Source: CAVSJO01 sp963728445 (GTDB lineage: Bacteria > Gemmatimonadota > Gemmatimonadetes > Longimicrobiales > RSA9). Taken from it: 64,000 nt of DNA. The notes under the pieces are model-generated. The model was given only the letters and a program-made list of their open reading frames with translations. It was not told the DNA's origin and made no database searches. Below, piece after piece: positions 36,613 to 44,775 of the stretch. Made by a program: the position numbers and the translations under genes. The stretch's first letter is position 1. Every line of letters starts with the position of its first letter. The DNA is taken from NCBI GenBank assembly GCA_963728445.1, contig CAVSJO010000001.1, forward strand, positions 62,001 to 126,000, written 5' to 3'.

Positions 36613-38472
36613 GTGGACCCGACTCCGGTCGATCCTCGCCTCGACGAGCGGGACCGCACTCCACTGTCCGGCCCTCTGGGTCGGCGTCTGCTCGGATGGT
36701 TCCTGCTCTTCTCACTGCTTCCGCTGCTCATCACGAACGCAACCGGCTACCTGCGCAGCGAGGCGATCATCCAGCGCCTGGTGGAGCGGGACCTGGCCGA
36801 GATGGCGGACGTGGAGGCGAAGCACGTCGCCGGAGAGGTCGACCGGCAGCTGCTCGGGCTGCAGACGATCGCGGGGGGAAACGCGTTCCTGGTCGGCGGC
36901 GCGGCGAGGATTCTGGGCAACGACGGCGAGATGGCCCGCGCGGCGGACTCGTCGGCCGTCGCGGCGTACCTGACGCGCAAGCTGACGGAGCTGCCGGCGT
37001 ATACGTCGCTCTTCCTCGCCGTGCCGGGCCGCGGCGGGGTGCTGGTGCCCGGTGGGAACGAGGAGGTCGTCCGAATCACCGGTGGGACGCCGGCGCGATT
37101 CTCGGCACTGGAGGGGCGGACGGCGCCGGACGCGCCCCGCTACCGCGTCATGGCGCCCATCACCGACGCGAGCGGAGAGACGGTGGCCTACCTCGGCGGC
37201 CTGATCGGGACGAGGGGCATGGGCGAGCTGCTCCAGATTCCGCCGCACCTGGCGGGCAGCATCGAGAGCTTCATCGTGGACTCGACCGGAAGGCCGCTCT
37301 TCGTCTCGCACGCCCACGAGGCGACGGACTACCTGACCCCGCTCGGGGCGCCGCCGCTAAAAGGTCCCGCGGACCGGCTCGCCCGGTATCGGGATCGAGA
37401 GGGTACGCCGGTGATCGGCTACAGTGCCGTCGTTCCGGGGCTCGGCTGGCGTTACCTGGTGGAGGCGCCGCTGAGCGTGAGCATGGGGCCGCTGCACCAG
37501 CTGCGGACGCTGTCACTCGCGTTCGGCACCCTGTTCGCGCTGCTCCTCGGCGTTTCGGCGTGGCTCGTGACGGGGGACATCGTCGCGCCGGTGCGGCGAC
37601 TCGTCGCCGCGACGCGCCGGGTGGGCGGCGGCGACCTGGACGCCCGCGTGCCGGCGGCGGGGAGCGGGGAGATCGACGAGCTGGGCCGCGCGTTCAACGA
37701 GATGACCGCGCAGCTCGCGGCCGCGTCGGAACGCGTCGAGGCCATGCACCAGCGGGAGATCAGTCGAGCCCACCAGCTTGCGACGGTGGGGGAGCTCGCC
37801 AGCGGCGTCGCCCACGAGATCAAGAACCCGCTCATCGGTATCTCCAACGGCCTCGACCTGGTGCAGCGCCGACTCGGGCCGGATCCGACGCTCGCGCCCA
37901 TCGTCGACGAGATGATGCGGGAGCTGCAGCGCATCGAGATCGCCGTTCGGGACCTGCTGGCGTTCGCACGCCCGGCGACGCCGTCCCTGAGGCCGACCGA
38001 CGCGGGCCGGATCGTGGAGCGGTCGGCGCGTCTGGTCCGGCCGGCGGCGGAGCAGGCAGGCGTCAGCCTGGAGACGTCGCCCGACCCCGAGCTGCCGGAG
38101 GTGCGGCTGGACGAGGAGCTGATGCAGCAGGCCATCGTGAACCTGACCATGAACGGGATCCATGCGACGTCCCCGGGTGGCCACGTGACGGTGGGCGCGG
38201 TGGCGAAGAACGGGGAGGTTCTCATCTACGTGAGGGACACGGGGAAAGGCATTCCGCCCGAGATGCTGGACGACATCTTCAAGCCGTTCTTCACGACTCG
38301 CCACAGCGGGACGGGTCTGGGCCTGTCCATCACGCGGGAGATCGTGGAGCGGCACGGTGGCCGAATCGAGGTCCGGAGCCGTCTCGGAGAGGGATCGGAG
38401 TTCGGCATCCATCTGCCGGTTGCCGGGCCCGGGAACGGGACGGGCGAGGCGCAGGGGAGGAATACGCCATGA
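36613..38472 (+). CDS. NtrB/PAS-less sensor histidine kinase with periplasmic domain
   Basis: The protein has 619 residues from GTG 36613, which has AAGGAG eight bases upstream; a TTG at 36538 is less likely. It has a first membrane helix (LLGWFLLFSLLPLLITNATGY) and a Cache-like periplasmic sensor of about 240 residues (QTIAGGNAFLVGGAARIL to VIGYSAVVPGLGWRYLVEAPL). A second helix (LRTLSLAFGTLFALLLGVSA), HAMP and an H-box (ELASGVAHEIKNPLIGISNG) follow. The HATPase motifs VNLTMNGIH, DTGKGIPPEMLDDIFKPF and GTGLGLSITREI complete it. It overlaps the response regulator gene by four bases and lies 103 bases behind cytochrome b. It is therefore a natural candidate controller of the cytochrome operon. 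The ligand is unknown. Confidence 0.92.
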   Translation: MDPTPVDPRLDERDRTPLSGPLGRRLLGWFLLFSLLPLLITNATGYLRSEAIIQRLVERDLAEMADVEAKHVAGEVDRQLLGLQTIAGGNAFLVGGAARILGNDGEMARAADSSAVAAYLTRKLTELPAYTSLFLAVPGRGGVLVPGGNEEVVRITGGTPARFSALEGRTAPDAPRYRVMAPITDASGETVAYLGGLIGTRGMGELLQIPPHLAGSIESFIVDSTGRPLFVSHAHEATDYLTPLGAPPLKGPADRLARYRDREGTPVIGYSAVVPGLGWRYLVEAPLSVSMGPLHQLRTLSLAFGTLFALLLGVSAWLVTGDIVAPVRRLVAATRRVGGGDLDARVPAAGSGEIDELGRAFNEMTAQLAAASERVEAMHQREISRAHQLATVGELASGVAHEIKNPLIGISNGLDLVQRRLGPDPTLAPIVDEMMRELQRIEIAVRDLLAFARPATPSLRPTDAGRIVERSARLVRPAAEQAGVSLETSPDPELPEVRLDEELMQQAIVNLTMNGIHATSPGGHVTVGAVAKNGEVLIYVRDTGKGIPPEMLDDIFKPFFTTRHSGTGLGLSITREIVERHGGRIEVRSRLGEGSEFGIHLPVAGPGNGTGEAQGRNTP

Positions 38473-39830
38473 TCCGACCGCGGGTGCTCATCTGCGACGA
38501 CGAGATGCTGATCCGGATGTGGCTCGAAGAGCACCTGGCGGAGGAGGGCTACGACGCCGAGGGGGTGGAGGACGGCCACGCCCTGATGACGCGTCTGGAG
38601 AGCGGTGGCGCCGACGTCGTCCTGCTCGACCTGCGGCTGCCCGACGGATCGGGGCTCGATCTGCTGCCCCGCATCCGGGAGGTCGAGCGGACGCTGCCCG
38701 TCATCATGATCACCGCGTACGGAGAGGTCGAGACGGCGATCGCGGCTGTGCGCGCGGGCGCGCACCATTTTCTCGAGAAGCCGATCCAGCTTCCGGAGCT
38801 GCTCCTCCTCATCGACCAGGCGCTTGAGTCCCGGCGACTGCACCGCGAGCTGGAGCAGTACCGGGACGGGAGCTGCTGGACGTTCTCCGAGGTGTCGCTC
38901 GTCGGTCGGTCACGCGCCATCCGGGCGACGGCCGAGCTCATCGTCCGGCTGGGCATGAAAGGGACGCCGGCGAACATCCTGCTGCGTGGGGAGAGCGGAA
39001 CGGGCAAGGACGTGGTCGCCCGCGCCATGCACGCCCGAGGTCCGAGGGCGGGGAAGCCGTTCATTGCGGTGAACTGCACGGCGCTGCCGGAGCACCTGGT
39101 GGAGAGCGAGCTGTTCGGGCACGAGCGCGGCGCGTTCACCGACGCGCGGGAGTCGAAGAAGGGGCTGCTGGAGCTGGCCGACGGCGGGACGCTGTTCCTC
39201 GACGAGATCGGCGACATGCCGGCGGCGGCGCAGGCCAAGCTTCTCGGCGTACTGGAGACGCACAGCTTCCGCCGGGTCGGCGGCGTGCGGGACATCCGGG
39301 TCGACATCCACGTGATCGCCGCGACGAACCGCAACCTCGAGCGGGCGGTGGCGTCGGGCGATTTCCGCGAGGACCTCTTCTACCGCCTCAACGTAGTGCC
39401 CGTGCACCTGCCTCCGCTGAGAGAGCGGCCGGAGGACGTGGCGCCGCTGGCGCTGCACTTCGTGGAATCCCTGACCCGGGAGCTGCGCCAGGCGCCACGG
39501 GAGATCGAGCCGGAGGCGCTGCACGCGCTGGAGCGCTATGCCTGGCCTGGCAACGCCCGTGAGCTCCGGAACGTGCTGGAGCGGGTCCTCCTTCTCGAGG
39601 ACGACGGGCCGATCCGCGCCCGCAGCCTGCCCGGCCCGATCCGGGAGCACGAGGGGGGTGAGGTGCACTTCGTCCTGCCTCCCGATGGCGTCAGCCTGGA
39701 CGAGATCGAGCGGGAGCTGATCTGCCAGGCCCTCGAGCGGACGGCGGGGAACAAGACGGGCGCGGCGCGGCTGCTGGGCGTGTCGAGAGACACGCTGCGG
39801 TATCGCCTGGAGAAGCACCACATAGACTAA
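38469..39830 (+). CDS. NtrC-family sigma-54 response regulator
   Basis: The 453-residue protein has a receiver domain (VLICDDEMLIRMWLEE, phospho-Asp in VVLLDLRLPDGSGLD, MITAYGE, FLEKPIQLPE). An AAA+ sigma-54 activation domain follows, with Walker A GESGTGKDVVAR, the sigma-54 contact loop FGHERGAFTDARESK, Walker B GGTLFLDEIGDMP and the arginine-finger region DLFYRLNVVPVHLPPLRERP. A Fis-type helix-turn-helix (NKTGAARLLGVSRDTLRYRLEK) ends the protein. The contact loop reads GAFTDA where GAFTGA is most common; this variant is tolerated in some relatives. It is the partner of the kinase it overlaps. It would need -24/-12 promoters; one degenerate match lies upstream of the cytochrome operon. Confidence 0.94.
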   Translation: MIRPRVLICDDEMLIRMWLEEHLAEEGYDAEGVEDGHALMTRLESGGADVVLLDLRLPDGSGLDLLPRIREVERTLPVIMITAYGEVETAIAAVRAGAHHFLEKPIQLPELLLLIDQALESRRLHRELEQYRDGSCWTFSEVSLVGRSRAIRATAELIVRLGMKGTPANILLRGESGTGKDVVARAMHARGPRAGKPFIAVNCTALPEHLVESELFGHERGAFTDARESKKGLLELADGGTLFLDEIGDMPAAAQAKLLGVLETHSFRRVGGVRDIRVDIHVIAATNRNLERAVASGDFREDLFYRLNVVPVHLPPLRERPEDVAPLALHFVESLTRELRQAPREIEPEALHALERYAWPGNARELRNVLERVLLLEDDGPIRARSLPGPIREHEGGEVHFVLPPDGVSLDEIERELICQALERTAGNKTGAARLLGVSRDTLRYRLEKHHID

Positions 39831-40002
39831 GCCGCGGCTGCGCCGCGGGGCACGCTCGCTTTGCTCGCGGGCACCGGGCCTCTGGCCCGGGGCACCGCCC
39901 TTCGGGCGGGGCACCGCCTGCGGCGGGGGTTCCGCCTGCGGCGGGGGGGGCCGCCTGCGGCGGGGGGGTCCGCCTGCGGCGGGGGGAGATCGGGCTTGGG
40001 CT
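39831..40002. repeat. Array of eight consecutive hairpins with GGGGCAC-type linkers
   Basis: Starting right after the regulator stop codon, eight short hairpins follow one another. Their stems are GCCGCGGC/GCCGCGG, GCTCGC/GCTCGCGGG (weak), CGGGCC/GGCCCG and CGCCC/GGGCG, then four copies of CGCC-TGC-GGCG. Linkers are GGGGCAC in the first half and GGGGG(T)C later. The stems differ in sequence yet keep complementarity. The array lies between the convergent ntrC-like gene and the benzoyl-CoA operon and may act as a bidirectional terminator. There is no T-run. Confidence 0.8.
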
Positions 40003-40596
40003 TTAGTCGACTGCGGCCGTCAGTCGGTCGGCCAGCTTCCGCAGGTGTTCCACGCTCAGCCCCTCGAAGCGCTGTCGGCACACGAGTTCGTAGGCCTCGC
40101 ACAGCCTCTCGCAGGCGACGGGCTCGACGCGGGCGTCGGCCATCTCGAAGAGCACACCGTCCTCCTTCTCGATGTGGGCGCGGATCAGTGCGGCGTACTC
40201 GCGCGCGGCGCCCTGCACCTCGCGCCACTGGGCGGGCTCGCCGTCTCGCACGCCGGTGGCGGCCAGCGCCATGCGCTGCACCAGGCCGCGCGCGAGGCGG
40301 TGCTCTTCCAGCATCACGGCCACCGGGCCGTCGTCCCGCGGGAGGCCGGCCTCCTCGAGAGCGGGGAAGAGGTGCGCTTCCTCCTTGCCGTGGTGGCACG
40401 CATCGGCGAACAGCCGGAAGAAGACGATGCAGTCGTCGACCGTCTGCTGCGTGATCGAGTCGGGGTAGTAGTCGACGGTCCGCTCGAGGACGTCGACGAC
40501 GCGCAGGATGAGCCGGTGCTCTTCGCGCAGCTCCGCCGTGGCGGTGCGCTCGCGCTGCACTTCGAGGAAGTCCTCGTACGCCTGGCCCGGGCTCAT
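40003..40596 (-). CDS. Hemerythrin HHE-domain protein
   Basis: The 197-residue protein starts at ATG 40594-40596. It has the diiron ligand pattern of a four-helix bundle: EEHRLILRVVDVLER, FADACHHGKEEAHLFPALEE, VAVMLEEHRLARGLVQR and IRAHIEKEDGVLFEMADAR. The order of His and Glu residues (H...HHxxEExxLF...H...HxxxED) is that of bacterial hemerythrin-like (DcrH/YtfE group) proteins that bind O2 or NO or handle iron. It is the last gene of the benzoyl-CoA operon and overlaps the had stop codon by four bases. A role in protecting the oxygen-sensitive reductase is attractive but inferred. The C-terminal 40 residues carry two extra Cys (VACERLCEAYELVC region). Confidence 0.88.
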   Translation of the reverse strand: MSPGQAYEDFLEVQRERTATAELREEHRLILRVVDVLERTVDYYPDSITQQTVDDCIVFFRLFADACHHGKEEAHLFPALEEAGLPRDDGPVAVMLEEHRLARGLVQRMALAATGVRDGEPAQWREVQGAAREYAALIRAHIEKEDGVLFEMADARVEPVACERLCEAYELVCRQRFEGLSVEHLRKLADRLTAAVD

Positions 40597-41615
40597 GAGG
40601 GTGTCACCACGCCGCGGATCGAATCGCCGCGTCGGAGCGCGTCGAACGCCTGGTCGATCTGCTCGAGGGGATAGTGCCCCGTGACGAGCTCGGTCAGCCG
40701 GATGCGGCCCTGCCTCACAAGCTCGATCACGCGCGGGTAGTCGACCGGCCGGCATCCCAGCGAGCCGACGATCTCCAGCTCCCGGAACATGACGCGTCCC
40801 GCGTTCAGCGTCATGGTATCGGGGCTGTAGCCGACGAACACCGCCCGCCCCCCCGTGCGAAGGCTGGAAACGGCCAGCTCCTGCGTGCCACTCTTGCCGA
40901 CGACCTCGAAGGCGACGTCGGCGCCCCCTTCCGTCCGCTCGCGCAGCGCCTTCTCCGGCTTCGTCATCGCGGCGGGGTTCACGACCGCCTCGGCACCCAG
41001 CCGCTTCGCCCAGTCCAGCTTCGCATCGGAGACGTCGACCGCCACCACGCGGCCGCCCAGCGCGGCCGCGATCTGGATGACGTTCAGACCGACGCCGCCG
41101 CAGCCGATGACGACGACGCGGTCGCCGGGCAGCACGCGGCCGCGGTTGACGACGGCGTGGTACGGCGTCGTCAGCGCGTCGGCGATGATGGAGCCCTCGA
41201 CGAGGGGGATCTCCGCAGGCAGAGGAAAGACGTCCTTGGCGGAGACCACGACGTACTCGGCGTAGCCGCCGTCGACGTCGTTGCCGAGCATGCGGCTCCG
41301 CCCGCAGATGTTCTCGCGGCCCGAGCGGCACGCCGCGCAGCTCCCGCACGGAATCACCGCCGGCAGCAGCACGTGGGCGCCCTCGGCGAGGCGACCGGTG
41401 GGGTCGGGGCTCGCGATGGTCCCGGCGATCTCGTGACCGAGCACGAGGGGCGGCTTCTTGAACGTGGGTGTGCCGTGGTCGATGTAGTGCAGGTCCGTGT
41501 GGCACACCCCGCACGCGGCCACCCGCACCAGCACCTCGGCCGGGCCGGGCTCGGGCACCGGCACATCCTCCACGACCATCGGCCGATCGGCCCCGTAGAA
41601 CACGGCGGCTTTCAT
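40593..41615 (-). CDS. had: Zinc alcohol dehydrogenase, probable 6-hydroxycyclohex-1-ene-1-carbonyl-CoA dehydrogenase
   Basis: The 340-residue medium-chain dehydrogenase has catalytic zinc residues C38 and H61-E62 (GVCHTDLH, LGHEIAG) and structural zinc cysteines C90, C93, C96 and C104 (CGSCAACRSGRENIC). An NAD motif VVVIGCGGVGLNVIQIAA lies near 170. By itself it is a generic alcohol dehydrogenase. Its place in an operon with oah, dch and the benzoyl-CoA reductase genes points to Had. That enzyme oxidises 6-hydroxycyclohex-1-ene-1-carbonyl-CoA with NAD+ to the 6-oxo compound. It overlaps the 68-aa gene upstream by three bases and the hemerythrin gene downstream by four. Confidence 0.8.
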   Translation of the reverse strand: MKAAVFYGADRPMVVEDVPVPEPGPAEVLVRVAACGVCHTDLHYIDHGTPTFKKPPLVLGHEIAGTIASPDPTGRLAEGAHVLLPAVIPCGSCAACRSGRENICGRSRMLGNDVDGGYAEYVVVSAKDVFPLPAEIPLVEGSIIADALTTPYHAVVNRGRVLPGDRVVVIGCGGVGLNVIQIAAALGGRVVAVDVSDAKLDWAKRLGAEAVVNPAAMTKPEKALRERTEGGADVAFEVVGKSGTQELAVSSLRTGGRAVFVGYSPDTMTLNAGRVMFRELEIVGSLGCRPVDYPRVIELVRQGRIRLTELVTGHYPLEQIDQAFDALRRGDSIRGVVTPS

Positions 41616-41818
41616 CGCGACCTCCTCGTATAGACGACGCGAAACAGGGTCAGGGCCAGACGGCAGCCCTCGCAGTGGCCGGCGAGCTCGCCGGGGGACA
41701 GCGGCTCCACGCGCGTCTCGAGTCCGAGCTGCGCGTAGACTTCGAGCATCTCGGCGAGGCGCGGGGGCCCGCCGATGAAGCGGCGCTCCCAGACGGCGCC
41801 GGGCGCGGCGTCAGGCAC
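41612..41818 (-). CDS. Small uncharacterised protein (68 aa) inside the benzoyl-CoA operon
   Basis: The start is GTG 41816-41818, overlapping the end of the bzdQ-type gene by eight bases; TGA 41612-41614 overlaps the had start. A longer in-frame reading exists but lies antisense-like inside bzdQ. The sequence (VWERRFIGGPPRLAEMLEVY, then AQLGLETRVEPLSPGELAGH, then CEGCRLALTLFRVVYTRR) is compact, with a CxxC pair near residue 52 and a basic tail. The length, translational coupling on both sides and sensible amino-acid composition support a real gene. The fold suggested is a short alpha/beta unit of the kind seen in small regulatory or metal-binding proteins. I do not recognise the family. Confidence 0.65.
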   Translation of the reverse strand: MPDAAPGAVWERRFIGGPPRLAEMLEVYAQLGLETRVEPLSPGELAGHCEGCRLALTLFRVVYTRRSR

Positions 41819-42620
41819 CGGCGGCCGCGAGCTTCTCGAGCCGCCGGCCGGCCAGCACCGCCGCGCCGAGGGCGCCCGTGTACTGCACGAGCGGCTCCGG
41901 CGGCACGTTCGCCACGCCGCCCAGGCTCTCACGCATCAGCGCGACCATGGTGGGAAAGCGCAGGATGCCGCCCACCAGCGTGAATTCCGGCTCCATCTGC
42001 ACGCGCTTCATGAGGCGGACCGACTTCTCCACGAGGGAGGCCATGGCGCCGTGCATGATGTCGCCCGGCGCGCTGCCGTTGCTGACGTGGTTGATGACCT
42101 CGGACTCGGCGAAGACGGCGCACACGCCGGAGATGGGGACGAGCTCGGCCGACTTCGCGACGAGGGGGCCGATCTCCTCGATCCGGTAGCCGAGGTAGCG
42201 GGCCGTCTTTTCGAGGAACGCGCCCGTGCCGGCGGCGCACTTGTCGTTGAGGCGGAACGAGCGGACCTGGCCGGAGCCGTCGATGCGCATGGCCTTCATG
42301 GTCTGGCCGCCCACGTCCAGGACCGTGCGGGTCTCGGGGAAGAACCAGCGCGTCCCCCACGCCTGGGACGTCAGGTCGGTGGCCTGCACGTCCCGGAAGC
42401 CCACCTGGTTCCGGCCGTAGCCGGTGGTGGCCGTGTAGGCGACGTCGCCCATCCCGATCCCGGCGTCGGCCAGCGCCCGGTCCAGCGCCTCGCGCGCGGC
42501 TTCCTCCAGCCGGAAGCCGGTCGGCAGCATGGCCGTGGCCCGAAGCTCGCCGGCGTCGTCCAGGAGGACCGCCTTCGTGTAGGTCGAGCCGACGTCGATG
42601 CCCGCGGTGATGCGGCTCAT
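41811..42620 (-). CDS. bzdQ: Benzoyl-CoA reductase ATPase subunit, BzdQ/BcrD-type
   Basis: The 269-residue BadF/BadG/BcrA/BcrD ATPase has phosphate-1 and -2 motifs of the ASKHA fold (GIDVGSTYTKAVLLDDAG and TVLDVGGQTMKAM). It also has the two cysteines that, with those of its partner, hold a bridging [4Fe-4S] cluster (FRLNDKCAAGTGAFLE and ISGVCAVFAESEV). It hydrolyses ATP to drive low-potential electrons into the ring-reducing subunits. Length and small size of both ATPase subunits match the Azoarcus-type (bzd) enzyme, in contrast to Thauera-type enzymes with one long subunit. The start ATG 42618-42620 overlaps the upstream ATPase gene by four bases. Confidence 0.88.
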   Translation of the reverse strand: MSRITAGIDVGSTYTKAVLLDDAGELRATAMLPTGFRLEEAAREALDRALADAGIGMGDVAYTATTGYGRNQVGFRDVQATDLTSQAWGTRWFFPETRTVLDVGGQTMKAMRIDGSGQVRSFRLNDKCAAGTGAFLEKTARYLGYRIEEIGPLVAKSAELVPISGVCAVFAESEVINHVSNGSAPGDIMHGAMASLVEKSVRLMKRVQMEPEFTLVGGILRFPTMVALMRESLGGVANVPPEPLVQYTGALGAAVLAGRRLEKLAAAGA

Positions 42621-43405
42621 GCGGCCACCTCCATGCGCTCGAGGGCGAACAGCGCGGCGCCCAGCGCGCCCATGTAGTGGGAGTCGTCGCTCACGTTCAT
42701 GGTCGTGGCGAGGATCTCGTTCATGACGTCGACCATCGCCACGTTCCGCGTCACCCCTCCGGTGAACGTGACCTCGCCCTCCACTCCGACGCGCTTGAGC
42801 AGCGCGAACGAGCGCTGTCCGATGGACTGGTGCACGCCCAGAAGGATGTCCTCGATGCGCCGGCCGCGGGCGAGCCACGACAGCACCTCGGACTCGGCGA
42901 ACACGGTGCAGGTGGTGCTGATGGTGACGGGCCGCCGGCCCCGGCGGGCGGTCGGGCCCAGGTCGTCCAGCCCGATCTCCAGCGCTGCCGCCGCCGACTG
43001 CAGGAACCGGCCGGTCCCCGCCGCACACTTGTCGTTCATGCAGAAGTCCAGCACGTCACCGCCCTGCTGGACGCGGATGGCCTTCGTGTCCTGACCGCCC
43101 ATGTCCAGCACCGTGCGGGTGCCGGGGAACATGTGAGACGCGCCCCGGGCGTGGCACACGATCTCGGTCACCTGCGCGTCGCCGAACTCCACCCGGTAGC
43201 GGCCGTAGCCGGTGCCGATGACGTAGGCGACGTCGCCCCGCGGGATTGCGGCCTCCTCCAGCGCCAGGGCGAACGCCCGCTCCGCCGCCACCACGACGTT
43301 GGCGCCGGTCTCGATGAGGCTCCGGCCGACCACGCCGCCGGCCGGATCGACCAGCACCGCCTTCGTCTGCGTCGACCCGACGTCGACGCCGCCCGCGTAG
43401 GTCAC
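42617..43405 (-). CDS. bzdP: Benzoyl-CoA reductase ATPase subunit, BzdP/BcrA-type
   Basis: The 262-residue protein is a second ASKHA ATPase paralogous to the next gene, with GVDVGSTQTKAVLVDPAG, TVLDMGGQDTKAIRV, the cluster cysteines in FCMNDKCAAGTGRFL and STTCTVFAESEV, and GGVTRN near the end. MGGQD-TKAI is the usual signature of the BcrA/HgdC group. It forms the heterodimeric electron activase together with the 41811-42620 product. Relatives activate 2-hydroxyacyl-CoA dehydratases as homodimers. Two different adjacent ATPase genes next to two different D-type subunits is specific to class I benzoyl-CoA reductases. P and Q assignments follow gene order and could be swapped. Confidence 0.88.
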   Translation of the reverse strand: MTYAGGVDVGSTQTKAVLVDPAGGVVGRSLIETGANVVVAAERAFALALEEAAIPRGDVAYVIGTGYGRYRVEFGDAQVTEIVCHARGASHMFPGTRTVLDMGGQDTKAIRVQQGGDVLDFCMNDKCAAGTGRFLQSAAAALEIGLDDLGPTARRGRRPVTISTTCTVFAESEVLSWLARGRRIEDILLGVHQSIGQRSFALLKRVGVEGEVTFTGGVTRNVAMVDVMNEILATTMNVSDDSHYMGALGAALFALERMEVAA

Positions 43406-43423
43406 GCTTCCTCCTTCCGCCGG

Positions 43424-44767
43424 CTACGCCGGCACGGATGGGGCGCCGGACTCCGCGGCACGGTCCAGCCGGAGTCGGCGGCTGTCCAGGCCCTCGAAGA
43501 AGGCGTCGATGCGGTTCTTGAGCTGCGCTTCGGAGACGACCCGCTTGTCCATCATGTCCGACTCGATGTAGAGTGCCAGCACGTCCCGCGCGTCCAGCAC
43601 GGCGCGGCGGCTGTCCGCCAGCCCCGTCGAGACGGTGCGGCAGCTCTTCACGGGGTGGTAGACCACGCCGTCGACGGCGTAGCGGTCGATGGCGTCCAGC
43701 AGCATGTGGTCGTGGAAGAGCATGGCGTCCACCGCCTGGCGCACGCCCCGCAGCAGCCCCTCCGCGAGACTCTCCAGCGGCCGGTTCAGGTCGTACTCGA
43801 AGGGATCGTGCAGGCCGCCCGACGCGAACCACAGGTAGCTGGACGAGACGAAGACGCCGCCCCAGTCGGCGAAGAGACGGTGGAAGCGGGAGAAGATGGG
43901 GTAGCAGGGCACGCCGACGAACACCAGCCGGTGACGCTCGACGGCGCCGTCGCCTGCCGGATCCAGCCCCGGGGCGGGCAGCCCCAGCGAGCGGCGCTCC
44001 TCCATCTCGTCGGCCAGCTCCCGGAAGTAGTTCGCGCCCGCGGCCGTACCCCGCAGCGCGTTCGCCACGCCGAGAAAGGCGGTGCCCTCCGTCATGGCGT
44101 CGAAGACGGCGGGACGGTCACGATTCAGCTCCAGGACGCGGCGGTACGCGGCGCCCATCTGGTTCGTGAGGGCCAGCGTCTCTCGCAGGCGGTCGATGTC
44201 GAACGGCCGACCGGTGACGCGCGTGAGCAGCTCGATCAGCTCGCCGAGCTGCCGCTGCACGTAGCGGCGGTCCCGCTGCAGGCCCTCCCGGTCCCCGTCG
44301 AGATCACCCCGGGCCTGGGCGGCGGAGCGTGAGCCGGGCACGTCCAGCGTGAACACGGGAGCGCCGTGCAGCCGCTCCCAGATCTCCGCCCACTTCATGT
44401 ACGTGTTGCACGCGTTGGTCAGGACCACCACGTCCGGCTTCGGGATGTGGCCGCGGGGATGCTCTCCGCCGCGACGCTGCAGCGCGTAGTCCGCCTTCAC
44501 GTAGCCGCACACGTCGGGCGAGAAGCCCTCGTCCTCGGCCTCCCCCAGGTACACGTCCGAGACCTTCCTCACCGCCGTCTGAAGGGAGTTGATCTCCGGG
44601 AAGACGGTGTGCAGGTCGAACGTGCGGAGCAGCTCGGCCAGGCTGCCCATCACGAAGACGTAGGCGGACTGCTCGCCCCGACCCCCGGCGGCGGAGAGGT
44701 CCTCGTACCAGGCGTCGAAGAGCCGCTTCCCCTCGGCCGCGCCGCGCCCCTGAATCATCGTTTCCAT
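43424..44767 (-). CDS. bzdO: Benzoyl-CoA reductase catalytic-type subunit, BzdO/BcrB-like
   Basis: The protein has 447 residues from ATG 44765-44767, almost the length I recall for the Azoarcus BzdO subunit. It belongs to the HgdB/HgdC-type 2-hydroxyacyl-CoA dehydratase D-component family. Segments include GKRLFDAWYEDLSAAGGRGE, SPDVCGYVKADYAL, VVVLTNACNTYMKWAEIWER and VDGVVYHPVKSCRTVSTGLAD. The cysteines in DVCGYVK, TNACNTY and VKSCRT are placed like the Fe-S ligands of BcrB/BcrC subunits. With the BzdN-like protein it binds benzoyl-CoA and carries out the two-electron dearomatisation to cyclohexa-1,5-diene-1-carbonyl-CoA. The gene is 18 bases ahead of bzdP. Confidence 0.88.
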   Translation of the reverse strand: METMIQGRGAAEGKRLFDAWYEDLSAAGGRGEQSAYVFVMGSLAELLRTFDLHTVFPEINSLQTAVRKVSDVYLGEAEDEGFSPDVCGYVKADYALQRRGGEHPRGHIPKPDVVVLTNACNTYMKWAEIWERLHGAPVFTLDVPGSRSAAQARGDLDGDREGLQRDRRYVQRQLGELIELLTRVTGRPFDIDRLRETLALTNQMGAAYRRVLELNRDRPAVFDAMTEGTAFLGVANALRGTAAGANYFRELADEMEERRSLGLPAPGLDPAGDGAVERHRLVFVGVPCYPIFSRFHRLFADWGGVFVSSSYLWFASGGLHDPFEYDLNRPLESLAEGLLRGVRQAVDAMLFHDHMLLDAIDRYAVDGVVYHPVKSCRTVSTGLADSRRAVLDARDVLALYIESDMMDKRVVSEAQLKNRIDAFFEGLDSRRLRLDRAAESGAPSVPA

Positions 44768-44775
44768 GGCGGCTC

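Noticed and set aside
40593..41615. Assigning the alcohol dehydrogenase to ethanol or aromatic alcohol oxidation
   Set aside because: Motifs allow it, but operon position with Oah, Dch and the reductase makes Had the better reading.
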